Source: Spirochaetales bacterium (GTDB taxonomy: Bacteria; Spirochaetota; Spirochaetia; SZUA-6; DRHE01). From it: 64,000 nucleotides of DNA. Below, in pieces: positions 9,097 through 18,220 of the stretch. The stretch's first letter is position 1. Every line of letters begins with the position of its first letter. The notes below the pieces were generated by a model. That model worked only from the letters and a program-made list of their open reading frames with translations, was not told the DNA's origin and searched no databases. Position numbers and translations under genes: made by a program. Where the stretch lies: the NCBI GenBank assembly GCA_030604195.1, contig JAUVWI010000010.1:1-64000 (forward strand), given 5' to 3'.

Positions 9097-10596
9097 TTAT
9101 CTCAGATTGTTGAGGATGTTAGTGGCTATATCCTCACCCAACTTCTTGAAGGCTGAAGATAAAGCGGTTGAGGTATTGGTGCCCTGCGCTCTTTTGCTCT
9201 TTGTCACGCTTAACAATATTTTACCGCTCTCTATCTCTACAACCTTGATGGACCCGGTTACTTTAATGATAACAAAATCGCCATCCTGCTGATGATCTGA
9301 TATCCTGGCAGTTCCATACACGGCCCGTTTCAATTCGCCGCCGAAATTACTCTTCAGAAAAGCTGCTACCTGGGCATCTGTCCTGCCATTGATGCTGGTT
9401 GCGGCCACCGGCAGGGAGCGGACTTTGAAATTCGCCCTGGTCAGCTCTTCCAGGATACCGGAAGAGGTTTCGGCTAAAGCAATAGCATTGCCTGAAGCAT
9501 CAAGATCAAATATGGCAATCCCCATCTCAATTGCTCCGGCCTTAGAGATAGACTCAAAGCTGACAATAACCTTCTTTTTCAGAACGATCTCTTCTAAAGC
9601 ATCGACCTGGTCAATCAGGTTCCTGGGCGCCGTCTCCAGGGCCTCCAGAGAATCACCCAGATCCAGAGCGATAGTTATCTTTTCCTTACCCACAAATTCA
9701 GGCCGGGGAGGGGTAAAATCCGCAATGCCGTTAGCCCCGCTCTTGATCTGCACTGAGCTTATAGATTTCCTGCCCGTGTTTTTTATAACCGGATAGCTGA
9801 CTCTTAAGGCTACTTCAGCCAGAGGGGGATCCCCTTCTCCGCTTCCTGCCACAACCTTAACGGCCAGGGCTTGGGCGAAATCTTCACCCAGGAAAACCTC
9901 GATATTATCGGTTAATTTGATTATACTGATTGCCCGAAGAGCCTCTTTTGCCTGATTTATATTTCTTTCAAATTTTATCTCGGCATTTTCAATTTCGGAC
10001 TTGAAAGCAGCGCCCGCTGCTTCAATATATTTGAGAGCAGCCTGATAATAATTGCCCTGCGCAGTAAAAGTATTCCCTTTCCTTTCAGGGCCGGAAACAG
10101 CCTCAATCATTTCCTGAAAAACTGCTTCCAGGCGCGCCTTCTCCTTGAGCAGCTCTTCCTTGTTATAACCAGCCAGCACATACATGGTCAGGCCGTCACT
10201 CCGCTCCGATGTCCATTTATCCCGTATTTCCAGGCCGGTAACCCGGCCCCCGGACTTCGATTTCAGGGTCTGGGTCATTTCGGTCTGATAAGAATCCAAA
10301 GATGCTTTGGCCGTGGCTGTTGTTTCCGAAGTAATACGTACCCCCATATATCTCATGATCTCATCGATCACCGCTCCCCGTGCCGCCTCTTCAGCTTGAG
10401 CAAGATCGCCCTTGGCGCTGGTCCCGGAACCGGAGAAGTACATATATTCATCATCACTGACCGGCGGGTTTAATACCCACTCAGGTATTTCCTCTTTCCC
10501 ACCTACCGCAACTTTGGCGGGGCCTGATGCACAGCCGGTAAATAAAAGCAGAAGCCCTGCCACCAGAATCAATACCTGCAGAATCAACCTTCTCAT
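9097..10596 (-). CDS. LPP20-family outer-envelope lipoprotein
   Basis: 499 residues. A type II signal peptide ends at a lipobox LFTGC, giving lipidated Cys22. Residues about 35-160 match the LPP20 fold: PEWVLNPP, YFSGSGTS, then a helix rich in Ala/Glu and YVLAGYNKEEL. A predicted helical stretch (about 160-225) and a beta-rich C-terminal half follow; the last 100 residues (TDAQVAAFLKS, GTARISDHQQDGDFVII) resemble envelope stress or FlgO/CsgG-like domains. Function unknown. It is the last of four co-directional exported proteins, so it may be part of a periplasmic or outer-membrane assembly. Confidence 0.75.
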   Translation of the reverse strand: MRRLILQVLILVAGLLLLFTGCASGPAKVAVGGKEEIPEWVLNPPVSDDEYMYFSGSGTSAKGDLAQAEEAARGAVIDEIMRYMGVRITSETTATAKASLDSYQTEMTQTLKSKSGGRVTGLEIRDKWTSERSDGLTMYVLAGYNKEELLKEKARLEAVFQEMIEAVSGPERKGNTFTAQGNYYQAALKYIEAAGAAFKSEIENAEIKFERNINQAKEALRAISIIKLTDNIEVFLGEDFAQALAVKVVAGSGEGDPPLAEVALRVSYPVIKNTGRKSISSVQIKSGANGIADFTPPRPEFVGKEKITIALDLGDSLEALETAPRNLIDQVDALEEIVLKKKVIVSFESISKAGAIEMGIAIFDLDASGNAIALAETSSGILEELTRANFKVRSLPVAATSINGRTDAQVAAFLKSNFGGELKRAVYGTARISDHQQDGDFVIIKVTGSIKVVEIESGKILLSVTKSKRAQGTNTSTALSSAFKKLGEDIATNILNNLR

Positions 10597-10618
10597 CCCA
10601 TACTCCTGAAATATTTAA

Positions 10619-10650
10619 GAATCCCGGGGGAACTTCTCCCCCCGAAATTC
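10619..10650 (-). terminator. GC-rich hairpin between two lipoprotein genes
   Basis: GAAT/ATTC and GGGGG/CCCCC helices with an internal loop. The U-run after it is weak on the minus strand (TCTTAAATATTT) and stronger on the plus strand, so it may be a partial terminator or an mRNA-processing structure inside the operon. Confidence 0.5.
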
Positions 10651-10689
10651 TTTTGTTTTATTATACTAAAAAGCTTCCTTTATGGACAG

Positions 10690-11370
10690 CTACATACCGT
10701 CGCTGAAGAGTTCTTTTACCCGGTCACGGGCAACTTTTTCCTCTTCAGTCTTGGGTTTAACCTTACCTGACTGCTCATCTAAAGCGCGGGCAATAGCCGC
10801 ATCGATCTGTTCCCGGGGCACTGTATAGAGGAAAAGATACATATATAATTTTTTGTCAGGTTTACCGTCATCCTTATAGTGCTGCTGGTAGACCCAGAAG
10901 TCATCCACTTTGCGGGCGCCGGCGTATTGAGCCTCTGAAAGAACCTTGGCCACCTCTTCCATATAGGTTTCAACCATATTCTTATCGCCCACCTGAGCGC
11001 CGGCAAACTTGTTCATTACCCGGGTGGATACCATTCTGGCAACCTCGGTGGCAGCGACAAAACTGCGTGTCCAGGCTTTAACGCCATCAAGGCTCTCGCC
11101 CCGCTCATCAAATTTGAATACATAGTAATCTTTGTACTTGTCCGAAGCCTCGAGATCCATCTGATCCTCAAAAACCCAGTTCGGAACCTCGCCGCCCAGA
11201 GCGGACTTCTTGTGTTCAATGTTCTTGGGAGGATAAACCTTTGTTTCCACCACGATCGCACCCTTGGGGGCCTCCTCAACAGGAGCAGGCTTGCTGCCAC
11301 AGCCGGCCAGAGTAAGACCGACAAAAGCAATAACTGCTAAAGCCACAATCAATACTGATAATCTTTTCAT
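10690..11370 (-). CDS. Putative lipoprotein, LPP20-associated
   Basis: 226 residues. The lipobox LTLAGC gives lipidated Cys24. A Pro/Glu linker is followed by GEVPNWVFE, which resembles the PxW start of LPP20-type domains, then an alpha/beta region with WTRSFVAATEVARM and a Lys/Glu-rich C-terminus. No enzyme motif is visible. It lies 65 bases downstream of the 435-residue lipoprotein gene. Probably an outer-membrane-anchored periplasmic component of unknown function. Confidence 0.7.
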   Translation of the reverse strand: MKRLSVLIVALAVIAFVGLTLAGCGSKPAPVEEAPKGAIVVETKVYPPKNIEHKKSALGGEVPNWVFEDQMDLEASDKYKDYYVFKFDERGESLDGVKAWTRSFVAATEVARMVSTRVMNKFAGAQVGDKNMVETYMEEVAKVLSEAQYAGARKVDDFWVYQQHYKDDGKPDKKLYMYLFLYTVPREQIDAAIARALDEQSGKVKPKTEEEKVARDRVKELFSDGM

Positions 11371-11435
11371 TTAAAGACTCCTTCTGTTTTGTCTTTCATA
11401 GAGAGGCAACGCCTCGTTATCTTATGCCTTTTAAT

Positions 11436-12743
11436 TTAAAGGCCACTATCAAAGGTAACACTCTTTCCCCGTAAAAACAGCTGATCCATACCTTCCAGCC
11501 CGGGAATTGTTTCCGCTGCATCGTAGATCTCATCTACCAGATCCTCAATACTTCCCAGAATATAGATGTAATACTTGGTCTCTTCAGGTGACTGGTTAAC
11601 GGTTTCAATGTCTTTAACCTTTCTCTTCAGCTTTCTCCTGAAGGAGCTCATTAAGCGGGAATCGGGGGTATTCTGGATAATCACCTCATATTTAATGCCG
11701 TTTCCCAGCGCCTTGGCCATAAAGGCTTTGGATTGAGAAATTACAATGGGCATTGCCTTATACACGCTGGTCTGCAGCGCATTAATGCGGGCCGCTTCCT
11801 CGGACGCAGTGCTGATGGTTTTGGGGCTGTTCCATGGTTGTGAACCCAGGAGCCTCCCGGTTGAGGCCTCGTAAGCCTTCAGGGTAATATTAGCCTGGCC
11901 GTAATACTTGCCGCCTGAGCTTTCTCCGGAAGTGATGCCGTCGATCTCAATATATACATCGGCATTCAATTTCTGGGCTATCCACTGGAGTATGGATATT
12001 GACTCTCCGGTTTCCTCTTCATAGACCATGATCTGGTCCTTTTTCAATTTCTCCACCTGCGCCAGGTCAACTGTTTCCATGGCATTGGAAAGCAGGTATT
12101 CATTGGCCATGCCCAGTGCCGCTTTCATGGAGAAGGGATCCTCAGCTGTCTCTTCATTAAAATAGACCATGTAGGTCATATTGCTCACATATCGGGCTAT
12201 GAATTTCTTCTCTTCAGCACTGAGTTCCACATCACCGGGAGATGATACCTCATCAATAACGGATGCCGCGGATTCAGTCTTACTTTGAGAATCAGAGGCC
12301 GCCTGGGCCGTTTCCTGTGTACTGCTGACTGCTTCACCATAGAGACCGTGAGCCTTCAATGTGCTCTCCACAGCTTTCAGGTTTACAGCAACCCGGCACT
12401 CAAAGAGGTAATCATCACCGACCTTTTCCTTCCTGGTGGTCTCATAAGTGTCGGCTAAGATATAGGCATTGGGATTCTGCGTGGAGTAAAGCACTTCATC
12501 GAGCTTACCCTGGTTGGCCTGTTCATTGGCCACACCGATCATATCGATCACGGCCTTGCGAACCGCATCCATTTTAGCCTGATTCATGGCCGTGAGCATG
12601 GAAGAATTTTTGCCCGAACCTTCATATTCAACCTGTTTAGCCGCTCCCTTTTCCGCCGGGGTTGCCGCCGGCGTGGAAACACAGGAAGCAATCAGGGACA
12701 TGAGCAAAAACGTTAACAGAGCAATAACTAAAACCTTCTTCAT
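11436..12743 (-). CDS. Exported lipoprotein of the envelope operon (DUF6175-like)
   Basis: 435 residues. The lipobox SLIASC gives Cys21. After it comes a strand-helix unit (EYEGSGKNSSMLTAMNQAK) seen in LPP20/CsgG-like envelope proteins, a Ser/Gln-rich linker near 150-170, then a domain where VYIEIDGI and GQANITLKAYEASTGRLLG resemble the TolB-N/CsgG-like strand pattern. The DUF6175 assignment is from memory of similar layouts and is tentative. It starts 14 bases after the preceding gene, so co-transcription is very likely. Confidence 0.65.
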   Translation of the reverse strand: MKKVLVIALLTFLLMSLIASCVSTPAATPAEKGAAKQVEYEGSGKNSSMLTAMNQAKMDAVRKAVIDMIGVANEQANQGKLDEVLYSTQNPNAYILADTYETTRKEKVGDDYLFECRVAVNLKAVESTLKAHGLYGEAVSSTQETAQAASDSQSKTESAASVIDEVSSPGDVELSAEEKKFIARYVSNMTYMVYFNEETAEDPFSMKAALGMANEYLLSNAMETVDLAQVEKLKKDQIMVYEEETGESISILQWIAQKLNADVYIEIDGITSGESSGGKYYGQANITLKAYEASTGRLLGSQPWNSPKTISTASEEAARINALQTSVYKAMPIVISQSKAFMAKALGNGIKYEVIIQNTPDSRLMSSFRRKLKRKVKDIETVNQSPEETKYYIYILGSIEDLVDEIYDAAETIPGLEGMDQLFLRGKSVTFDSGL

Positions 12744-12757
12744 TCAAACTCCTCCCT

Positions 12758-14206
12758 TTAATACTTTATACTTATACCGCCGCCGGCAAAGAAACCATTG
12801 TAATCGTGGAACAGCAGGGGTTCATCAAAAAGCACACGGGTCGGGTCCATGGAAAACCAGTGCAGGTATCCCCCCTCAAGAACAAACTTAATATCCTTAT
12901 TAACCAGGTAGGAAATATTCAACTGGGCCATTCCCCCCAGGTGAGTGAAGATAAAGACAGGGTCGCCATCATCCTGCAGATACCACAGGTAGGCTGCTGC
13001 CATACCCACGGCGGCCATGGGTGTAATCTGCACTCTGCCCAGGTAATTATTCCATTCACCGCCCATATACAAATTAAAGGGAATACCCCAGAGGATATTA
13101 GCGATTACCGGGACTTCCACACCAAAAATCGGACGGAAGTCATAGAAACCCCTGATAACGGTCTGACGCAGCCCGATTAATACTACAGAGTCATCACCCT
13201 GCTCGGAGGGCAGCGTTACATGCACATAGGGCGCACTTTCAAAACCCAGCCTGGGAACTTCATTCAGCTGCTCGCCGACCTGGGCGCCGCCCTGAGCATA
13301 GATAATTTTCCCTATGGAAACTTCTTCACTTATTTCCTTGATAATTATCAGGCCTTTTTCCTGAGTTAAGGTCTTTCCGGAATCCAGCACCCGGGAGGTG
13401 ACAATTACAAACTCATCACCCTTCTTAATACCCAGATCCCTGCCCAGCTCCATGATGATCTCGCTGCCGCTTACCTCCAGAATTCCGGTTTTTAACTGAA
13501 ACTCAGCTATCTTCCTTATTTCATAGGTAAGCTGAAGGGGAATACCGTTTATTGCCGCTCTTATAGCCTTGGACAGGCTCTCATCCTGTGCTTCAGTTTC
13601 CACTGTAGCATGAGCAAAAGCCTTTGCATTTTCCACATTCAGGAAGGTAAAGGTTGTTTTAACTGCAGCCCGGTACTCGCCATTATCCAGTTGCTCACTG
13701 GAATAGCTGGTTACACTGGGAATAACTACAATAAAGGAGCCGATCAGACGATTGAGGTCCGCAGCGGTAAAAAATTCCTTACCCATCTGCACCTCTTCGG
13801 GGATTTCTACATTTTCCTCTTTAAATGCTTTGATGCTATCAATAAAAGCATTTATATCCTCGCTTTCCAGACGCTGGGTCATGCCGAGAACATCAAAACG
13901 GCCTATATTGATGAATACACCCTTGATCTCTTCATCAATATTCCCCAGTACATCAGCCGGAATATTAGACTTATAGTAACCCAGGGAAAATACTGCGATC
14001 TCCTGCTTCCTGGAAACCACCTGTCCGAAGAGCGGTAAGGTTAACAGCACCAGACAGAGAAACAGCAAGATGCCTCGCAAGGCTTTCCCAGCGCAGGTTA
14101 CATCCGTGACCGAAGTTCTTAAGGCAGAAATCCAACTCAAAATATTCGGGCGTTGGACTTGATTATTTCTTGCGCTTAAGGCGCAAAATTTCGAAGGTGA
14201 TAGCAT
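12758..14206 (-). CDS. FlgT/CsgG-like exported protein with C-terminal beta-barrel
   Basis: 482 residues in the open frame. A hydrophobic signal peptide (LLFLCLVLLTLPLFG) begins only around residue 46, and there is no ATG between residue 1 and it. Translation may start at an internal TTG near 14070, so the first 45 codons are doubtful. The mature part has an EIAVFSLGYYKS strand, then a GIKKGDEFVIV unit with an SH3-like C-terminal strand set like FlgT, and a C-terminal region from about 330 with alternating aromatic strands ending in Tyr (GGGISIKY), typical of an 8-stranded outer-membrane barrel. It is first in the four-gene operon and may anchor the lipoproteins. Confidence 0.65.
   Translation of the reverse strand: MLSPSKFCALSARNNQVQRPNILSWISALRTSVTDVTCAGKALRGILLFLCLVLLTLPLFGQVVSRKQEIAVFSLGYYKSNIPADVLGNIDEEIKGVFINIGRFDVLGMTQRLESEDINAFIDSIKAFKEENVEIPEEVQMGKEFFTAADLNRLIGSFIVVIPSVTSYSSEQLDNGEYRAAVKTTFTFLNVENAKAFAHATVETEAQDESLSKAIRAAINGIPLQLTYEIRKIAEFQLKTGILEVSGSEIIMELGRDLGIKKGDEFVIVTSRVLDSGKTLTQEKGLIIIKEISEEVSIGKIIYAQGGAQVGEQLNEVPRLGFESAPYVHVTLPSEQGDDSVVLIGLRQTVIRGFYDFRPIFGVEVPVIANILWGIPFNLYMGGEWNNYLGRVQITPMAAVGMAAAYLWYLQDDGDPVFIFTHLGGMAQLNISYLVNKDIKFVLEGGYLHWFSMDPTRVLFDEPLLFHDYNGFFAGGGISIKY
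14170..14186. repeat. Short palindrome in the doubtful 5' part of the FlgT-like gene
   Basis: TTGCGC and GCGCAA form a perfect 6-bp inverted repeat around TTAAG. It is inside the questionable first codons of the gene at 12758-14206 and could be a leader structure or operator instead of coding sequence. Confidence 0.4.
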
Positions 14207-14464
14207 AGAGTGACCCCCTTATCAATTAGAAAACATTCACTTGATTTCCGTTTCAGTTTTACTTTAATTACTCTAGATAATATAGCTGTCATATCAATTT
14301 TTCAAATTTATTTAAAGCTTTTTATGAGATTATTACAAATAATGCTAAAAATATCCCAGTGAGCTATAAATAACCCATTTATCCGGCTTGAAATCAGCTT
14401 CATGAAATGCCAGGCTTGCATGCCCTCAACCCTATGCGATAGTATTTACTGTTAAATATATGCT

Positions 14465-15814
14465 ATGATACCTGAAAAACTTGTTCTTATGACAAAATAT
14501 TTTAAGTCCATTGTGACCAGAGGGAATCCCTGCGGGGCGACCAGAGGAAGTCCTTTTAGGGCGGTCGAAAACCGCTATGGGAATAACCCGCACCAAGCTG
14601 ATAGAGCCGGCGAAATCACTATTCCATTGCGCTCCTTTATCGGATCGGTTTATATCCCGACCTTTCTGATTATGCTTGGTTACGGCATGATCTTGCCCGT
14701 AATTCCCCTGTACGCAAGGGAACTGGGAGCCGGCCTGAGCTTAAGCGGGCTGGTACTATCCATGCGCGGTATCGGCAATCTGCTTTTCGATCTGCCGGGC
14801 GGCAGCCTGGTTTCGCGCATTGGCGAGAAAAAAACCATGCTGGCTGCTTCAGCATGCGCCATCCTGATAGCTGCGGCTACCGGCTTCAGCCGCAGCATTC
14901 TTCTTCTGGCCTTGTTGACCATGACCCTGGGCGGTGTTCATGCCCTGTGGCTGCTTTCAGTCATGTCCTACCTGCGCAGGGCAATTCCCCAGAACCGGCG
15001 CGGGCGGGGCCTCTCTTTAGTGGGCGGGGTCTTTCGTACAGCTGTCTTTCTCGGCCCTATTGCGGGCGGGTTAATAGCCAGAGAATACGGTCTGCGCTTT
15101 TCCTACTTTGCCCAGGCGCTGGTCACATCAGCTGCTTTTATCCTGGTGCTGTTCTCCGGGCATCCCCTTCCTCCCCAATTGGCCACGCCGAACCTCAAGC
15201 CAAAGTTGCGACAACTGGCCCATACCCTGGTTGCTCATCGGCGGAATTTCCTTACCACCGGTTCGGTGGTTATAGTACTCCAGCTGCTGCGCTCCGGACG
15301 GCGGATATTATTTCCCCTTTGGGGAAGTTTTATAGGATTGGATGTGGCTGCCATTGGCCTCATTTTGGGACTCTCGTCTGCAGCCGATTTGATCCTCTTC
15401 TACCCGGCGGGATCTCTCATGGACCGCTGGGGCCGTAAATGGGCGGCGATTCCCTGCCTCACACTGCTTTCTCTAAGCTTATTACTCGTACCACTTGCAC
15501 AAGAATTCAAAGCGCTGCTCCTGATAGCTCTGCTGACCGGATTAGGAAACGGGCTGGGAAGTGGATTGGTAATGACCCTGGGCACCGATCTGGCGCCTGA
15601 TGATTCCATAGGGGAGTTCCTGGGATTGTGGCGTCTGATCGGGGATCTGGGAACGGCTTCCGGTCCCCTGCTGATCGGCCTGATCGCCCAGGCAGCATCC
15701 CTCAGCCTGGCACCCCTTATTCCCGGGGCATTGGGTTTTGCCGCAGCCTGTTTCATGGCTTTCGGGGTCAGGGAAACCCTGAAGAGGGGAAAAGGACACC
15801 AACCATCTATATGA
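14465..15814 (+). CDS. Major facilitator superfamily transporter
   Basis: 449 residues with about 12 hydrophobic segments. MFS motif A occurs twice, as GGSLVSRIGEKK after TM2 and as AGSLMDRWGRKW after TM8, as expected for the two half-domains. The transporter proper begins near residue 58 (IGSVYIPTFLIMLGYGM). The first 50 residues are polar, contain a tandem octapeptide repeat and have no clear ribosome site, so the true start may be later. Substrate unknown; drug/H+ antiporters of the DHA1 type are the nearest general match. Confidence 0.75.
   Translation: MIPEKLVLMTKYFKSIVTRGNPCGATRGSPFRAVENRYGNNPHQADRAGEITIPLRSFIGSVYIPTFLIMLGYGMILPVIPLYARELGAGLSLSGLVLSMRGIGNLLFDLPGGSLVSRIGEKKTMLAASACAILIAAATGFSRSILLLALLTMTLGGVHALWLLSVMSYLRRAIPQNRRGRGLSLVGGVFRTAVFLGPIAGGLIAREYGLRFSYFAQALVTSAAFILVLFSGHPLPPQLATPNLKPKLRQLAHTLVAHRRNFLTTGSVVIVLQLLRSGRRILFPLWGSFIGLDVAAIGLILGLSSAADLILFYPAGSLMDRWGRKWAAIPCLTLLSLSLLLVPLAQEFKALLLIALLTGLGNGLGSGLVMTLGTDLAPDDSIGEFLGLWRLIGDLGTASGPLLIGLIAQAASLSLAPLIPGALGFAAACFMAFGVRETLKRGKGHQPSI
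14515..14562 (+). repeat. Two tandem imperfect 24-bp repeats
   Basis: Units at 14515-14538 and 14539-14562 both begin GACCAGAGG and end GGGC. If translated they give the octapeptides TRGNPCGA and TRGSPFRA at the start of the MFS frame. The repeat is a whole number of codons but looks like intergenic repeat sequence. Confidence 0.7.
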
Positions 15815-15840
15815 TGACAATGGGATCGCATGAAAGCCGC

Positions 15841-15867
15841 CGTTCACTTCGTTCACTTCGTTCACCT
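15841..15867 (+). repeat. Tandem 9-bp repeat (CGTTCACTT, three copies)
   Basis: Three nearly identical CGTTCACTT units in a row, the last altered at one base, in the gap between the MFS and methyltransferase genes. No function is evident. Confidence 0.8.
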
Positions 15868-15901
15868 TGACAGCATCTGATTTAGAGTTTAAAATTTTAT
15901 A

Positions 15902-16762
15902 ATGGAAAGAATGAATATGGATGATAGGGATTGGGTAAAAATTGATCATGCATATGGGGTTAAGCGTATCTATGGAATCGGCTCGGAAAAATTCGGTGAA
16001 TACCACGGCGGCTACCTGAACTTCGGTTGGTGGGAAAAGGCCGGTACCTATATCGAGGCGGCCGAGGCATTAGTCCATAAAATGGCTGAAATATTAGGAT
16101 TAAACGACCAAAGCAGGCTTTTGGACGTTGCTTGCGGAATGGGGGCTCAGGATGTATATCTGCACCGCCATTTCGGCGCTGAAATAGATGCCGTAGAGAT
16201 CTTATGGAACCAGGCACAGGTGGCCCGGAAACGGGTCAACCAGGCGGGTATGGAAGGGAAGGTCAGGATACATCACGGTACAGCAACCAGGCTTCCCTTT
16301 AAGCAGAACAGCTTCACCCACGTGCTGGCCATAGAGGGCTCCCAGCATTTCAACACCAGGGAAGATTTTTTTAGAGAGGCTTTCCGGGTCCTCATGCCGA
16401 AAGGGGTTATAGCCCTGGCCGATTTTACCATCAAAAGACCGGCCAGATTCCTTTTGGAAAAAATTGTGATAAGAGCGGCCCAGCATTTCTGGGCCTGCCC
16501 CAATGCTAACGTATACAACGCAGAGATATATAAGCAGAAATTGGAAAAGAGCGGCTTCATCAATGCCAGTATCAACGAGGGCGGTAGATATACTATTCCA
16601 GGTTATTTTCACGAACAGCGCAGAAAAGATACCATCAAGGCCCGAATAAAAATAAGGGGTTGGATTCCGGCCCGGGCAGGTTTTTTTGTTGACTACGCGG
16701 TCTTCCAGGCGTTTTGCAGGGGTCTCTGTGAATACATCATAGTCCGGGCTGAAAAGCCTTAA
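15902..16762 (+). CDS. SAM-dependent class I methyltransferase
   Basis: 286 residues, cytoplasmic. Motif I LLDVACGMGAQ lies near 79-89, the acidic residue after strand 2 is in IDAVEI, and motif post-I/IV is THVLAIEGSQHF. A Met/Pro-rich turn and FRVLMPKGVIALADF (motif VI) follow. The N-terminal GYLNFGWWEK resembles small-molecule (tocopherol/sterol/quinone-type) methyltransferases. Substrate unknown. The ATG at 15902 has a weak upstream site; ATGs at 15911 and 15917 are alternatives. Confidence 0.75.
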   Translation: MERMNMDDRDWVKIDHAYGVKRIYGIGSEKFGEYHGGYLNFGWWEKAGTYIEAAEALVHKMAEILGLNDQSRLLDVACGMGAQDVYLHRHFGAEIDAVEILWNQAQVARKRVNQAGMEGKVRIHHGTATRLPFKQNSFTHVLAIEGSQHFNTREDFFREAFRVLMPKGVIALADFTIKRPARFLLEKIVIRAAQHFWACPNANVYNAEIYKQKLEKSGFINASINEGGRYTIPGYFHEQRRKDTIKARIKIRGWIPARAGFFVDYAVFQAFCRGLCEYIIVRAEKP

Positions 16763-16813
16763 AGGGTTATCTTTTAAGCAAATGCTTTCGCCTATAGTTA
16801 TAACAGATCTTCG

Positions 16814-18205
16814 TTAAAAGCCCTCAAAAGGCTCCCTTTTAACGAACTTACCTCTGCCGATTTCACCGACAAACTTCATCCGGTCGCCGCTCCACTCAGC
16901 CACTCTCTTGCCGCGGGAATATACTACCGAGGGCATGCCTGTCATCTCCCACCCCTCCCAGGGAGTATAGTCAACATTCATGTGCAGCCTGGACTGGGTA
17001 ATGGTAAATTTCTGCTCCGGGTCAAAAACCACGATATCAGCATCCTTGCCCACAATCACTTCGCCCTTTTCCGCAAGCCCGAACATGCGCGCCGTGCCTG
17101 TAGAGAGTACATCCACCATTCTCTCCTTGGTGATCCGCCCCCTTACCACGCCTTCGGTATGGAGCAGCATCAACAGGGTTTCAATGCCGGGGGCGCCGTT
17201 GGGAATCACCTTGTAATCATCTTTTCCATTCATATCCTTCCGGCCCTTGAAACTGAAGGGACAGTGATCCGTGGCAACTGTCTGCAGGTCGCCGCCGCGC
17301 AGTCCGCGCCAGAGCTCATCAAGGCTGTTCTGGCTTCTTAATGGCGGAGACATAACATACTTGGCCCCATTCCAGTCCGGTTCCTTATAGCGCTCCTCGG
17401 TGAGTGTCAGGTACTGGGGGCAGGTCTCGGCAAAGACATCAATACCGCGGTCCCTGAATTTCTTTACCTTGCGTAGCCCTTCAAGGGAGGAAAGATGCAC
17501 AATATAGATGCGGGAACCGGTCATTTCCACCATCTTGCCTGCACGCTCAATTGCCTCTTCTTCAGCAATATTGGCCCGCGATTTGGCATGATACCAGGGG
17601 CTTAAGTTACCCTCTTCTGCAAATATTTCATTCATACGCTGGATCATGTAGACATTTTCCGCATGTACCTGAACCAGGCCGCCATATTTATTGGTTTCCT
17701 CCAACAGCCTGATCATGGTGTAATCATCCACCCGGAAATCATAGACCATAAAAACCTTGAAACTTGGAGTCCCATACTCCTCTATGGCCTTTTTTAACTC
17801 ATCGATTACCTCGGGCCGGGGATCGGTTACAGCCGGGTGAAAGGAAAAATCTATTACCGCCTTACCGAGGGCGATGGCCTTTTTACGTTCAATAGCCTCC
17901 AGCAGGGACTCACCCTTAGCCTGAAGATCAAAGTCAACCACCGAGGTAACCCCGCCGCAGGCAGCCGCGATAGTGCCGCTTTCAAAGTCATCCTGGGAAT
18001 AGGTTCCCATAAAGGGCATAGCAAGATGTGTGTGGGGATCTATTGCTCCGGGAAGTACGTATTTGCCGGCAGCAGCCACTACTTCATCGGCCTTAACCTC
18101 CAGGTTGGTGCCGATCTGCTTTATCTTGTCACCTTCAACATATACATCTGCAGTGTAACTGCCTGTGGAGGTGACTACCAAACCACCTTTGATTAATACG
18201 CTCAT
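16814..18205 (-). CDS. hydA: Dihydropyrimidinase (D-hydantoinase)
   Basis: 463-residue cyclic amidase that opens 5,6-dihydropyrimidines to N-carbamoyl-beta-amino acids. The binuclear metal ligands of the amidohydrolase superfamily are visible: H58 and H60 in DPHTH, carbamylated Lys150 in SFKVFM, H181, H237 in YIVHLSS, and D313 in ATDHCPF. Length matches family members (about 460). It is third in preT-preA-hydA, 15 bases after preA. No beta-ureidopropionase gene follows, so the final step must be encoded elsewhere. Confidence 0.92.
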   Translation of the reverse strand: MSVLIKGGLVVTSTGSYTADVYVEGDKIKQIGTNLEVKADEVVAAAGKYVLPGAIDPHTHLAMPFMGTYSQDDFESGTIAAACGGVTSVVDFDLQAKGESLLEAIERKKAIALGKAVIDFSFHPAVTDPRPEVIDELKKAIEEYGTPSFKVFMVYDFRVDDYTMIRLLEETNKYGGLVQVHAENVYMIQRMNEIFAEEGNLSPWYHAKSRANIAEEEAIERAGKMVEMTGSRIYIVHLSSLEGLRKVKKFRDRGIDVFAETCPQYLTLTEERYKEPDWNGAKYVMSPPLRSQNSLDELWRGLRGGDLQTVATDHCPFSFKGRKDMNGKDDYKVIPNGAPGIETLLMLLHTEGVVRGRITKERMVDVLSTGTARMFGLAEKGEVIVGKDADIVVFDPEQKFTITQSRLHMNVDYTPWEGWEMTGMPSVVYSRGKRVAEWSGDRMKFVGEIGRGKFVKREPFEGF

Positions 18206-18220
18206 TTTTTCTCTCCTTTC

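Noticed and set aside
15841-15867. Possible CRISPR-like repeat
   Set aside because: The 9-bp units are directly adjacent with no spacers, so it is a simple tandem repeat.
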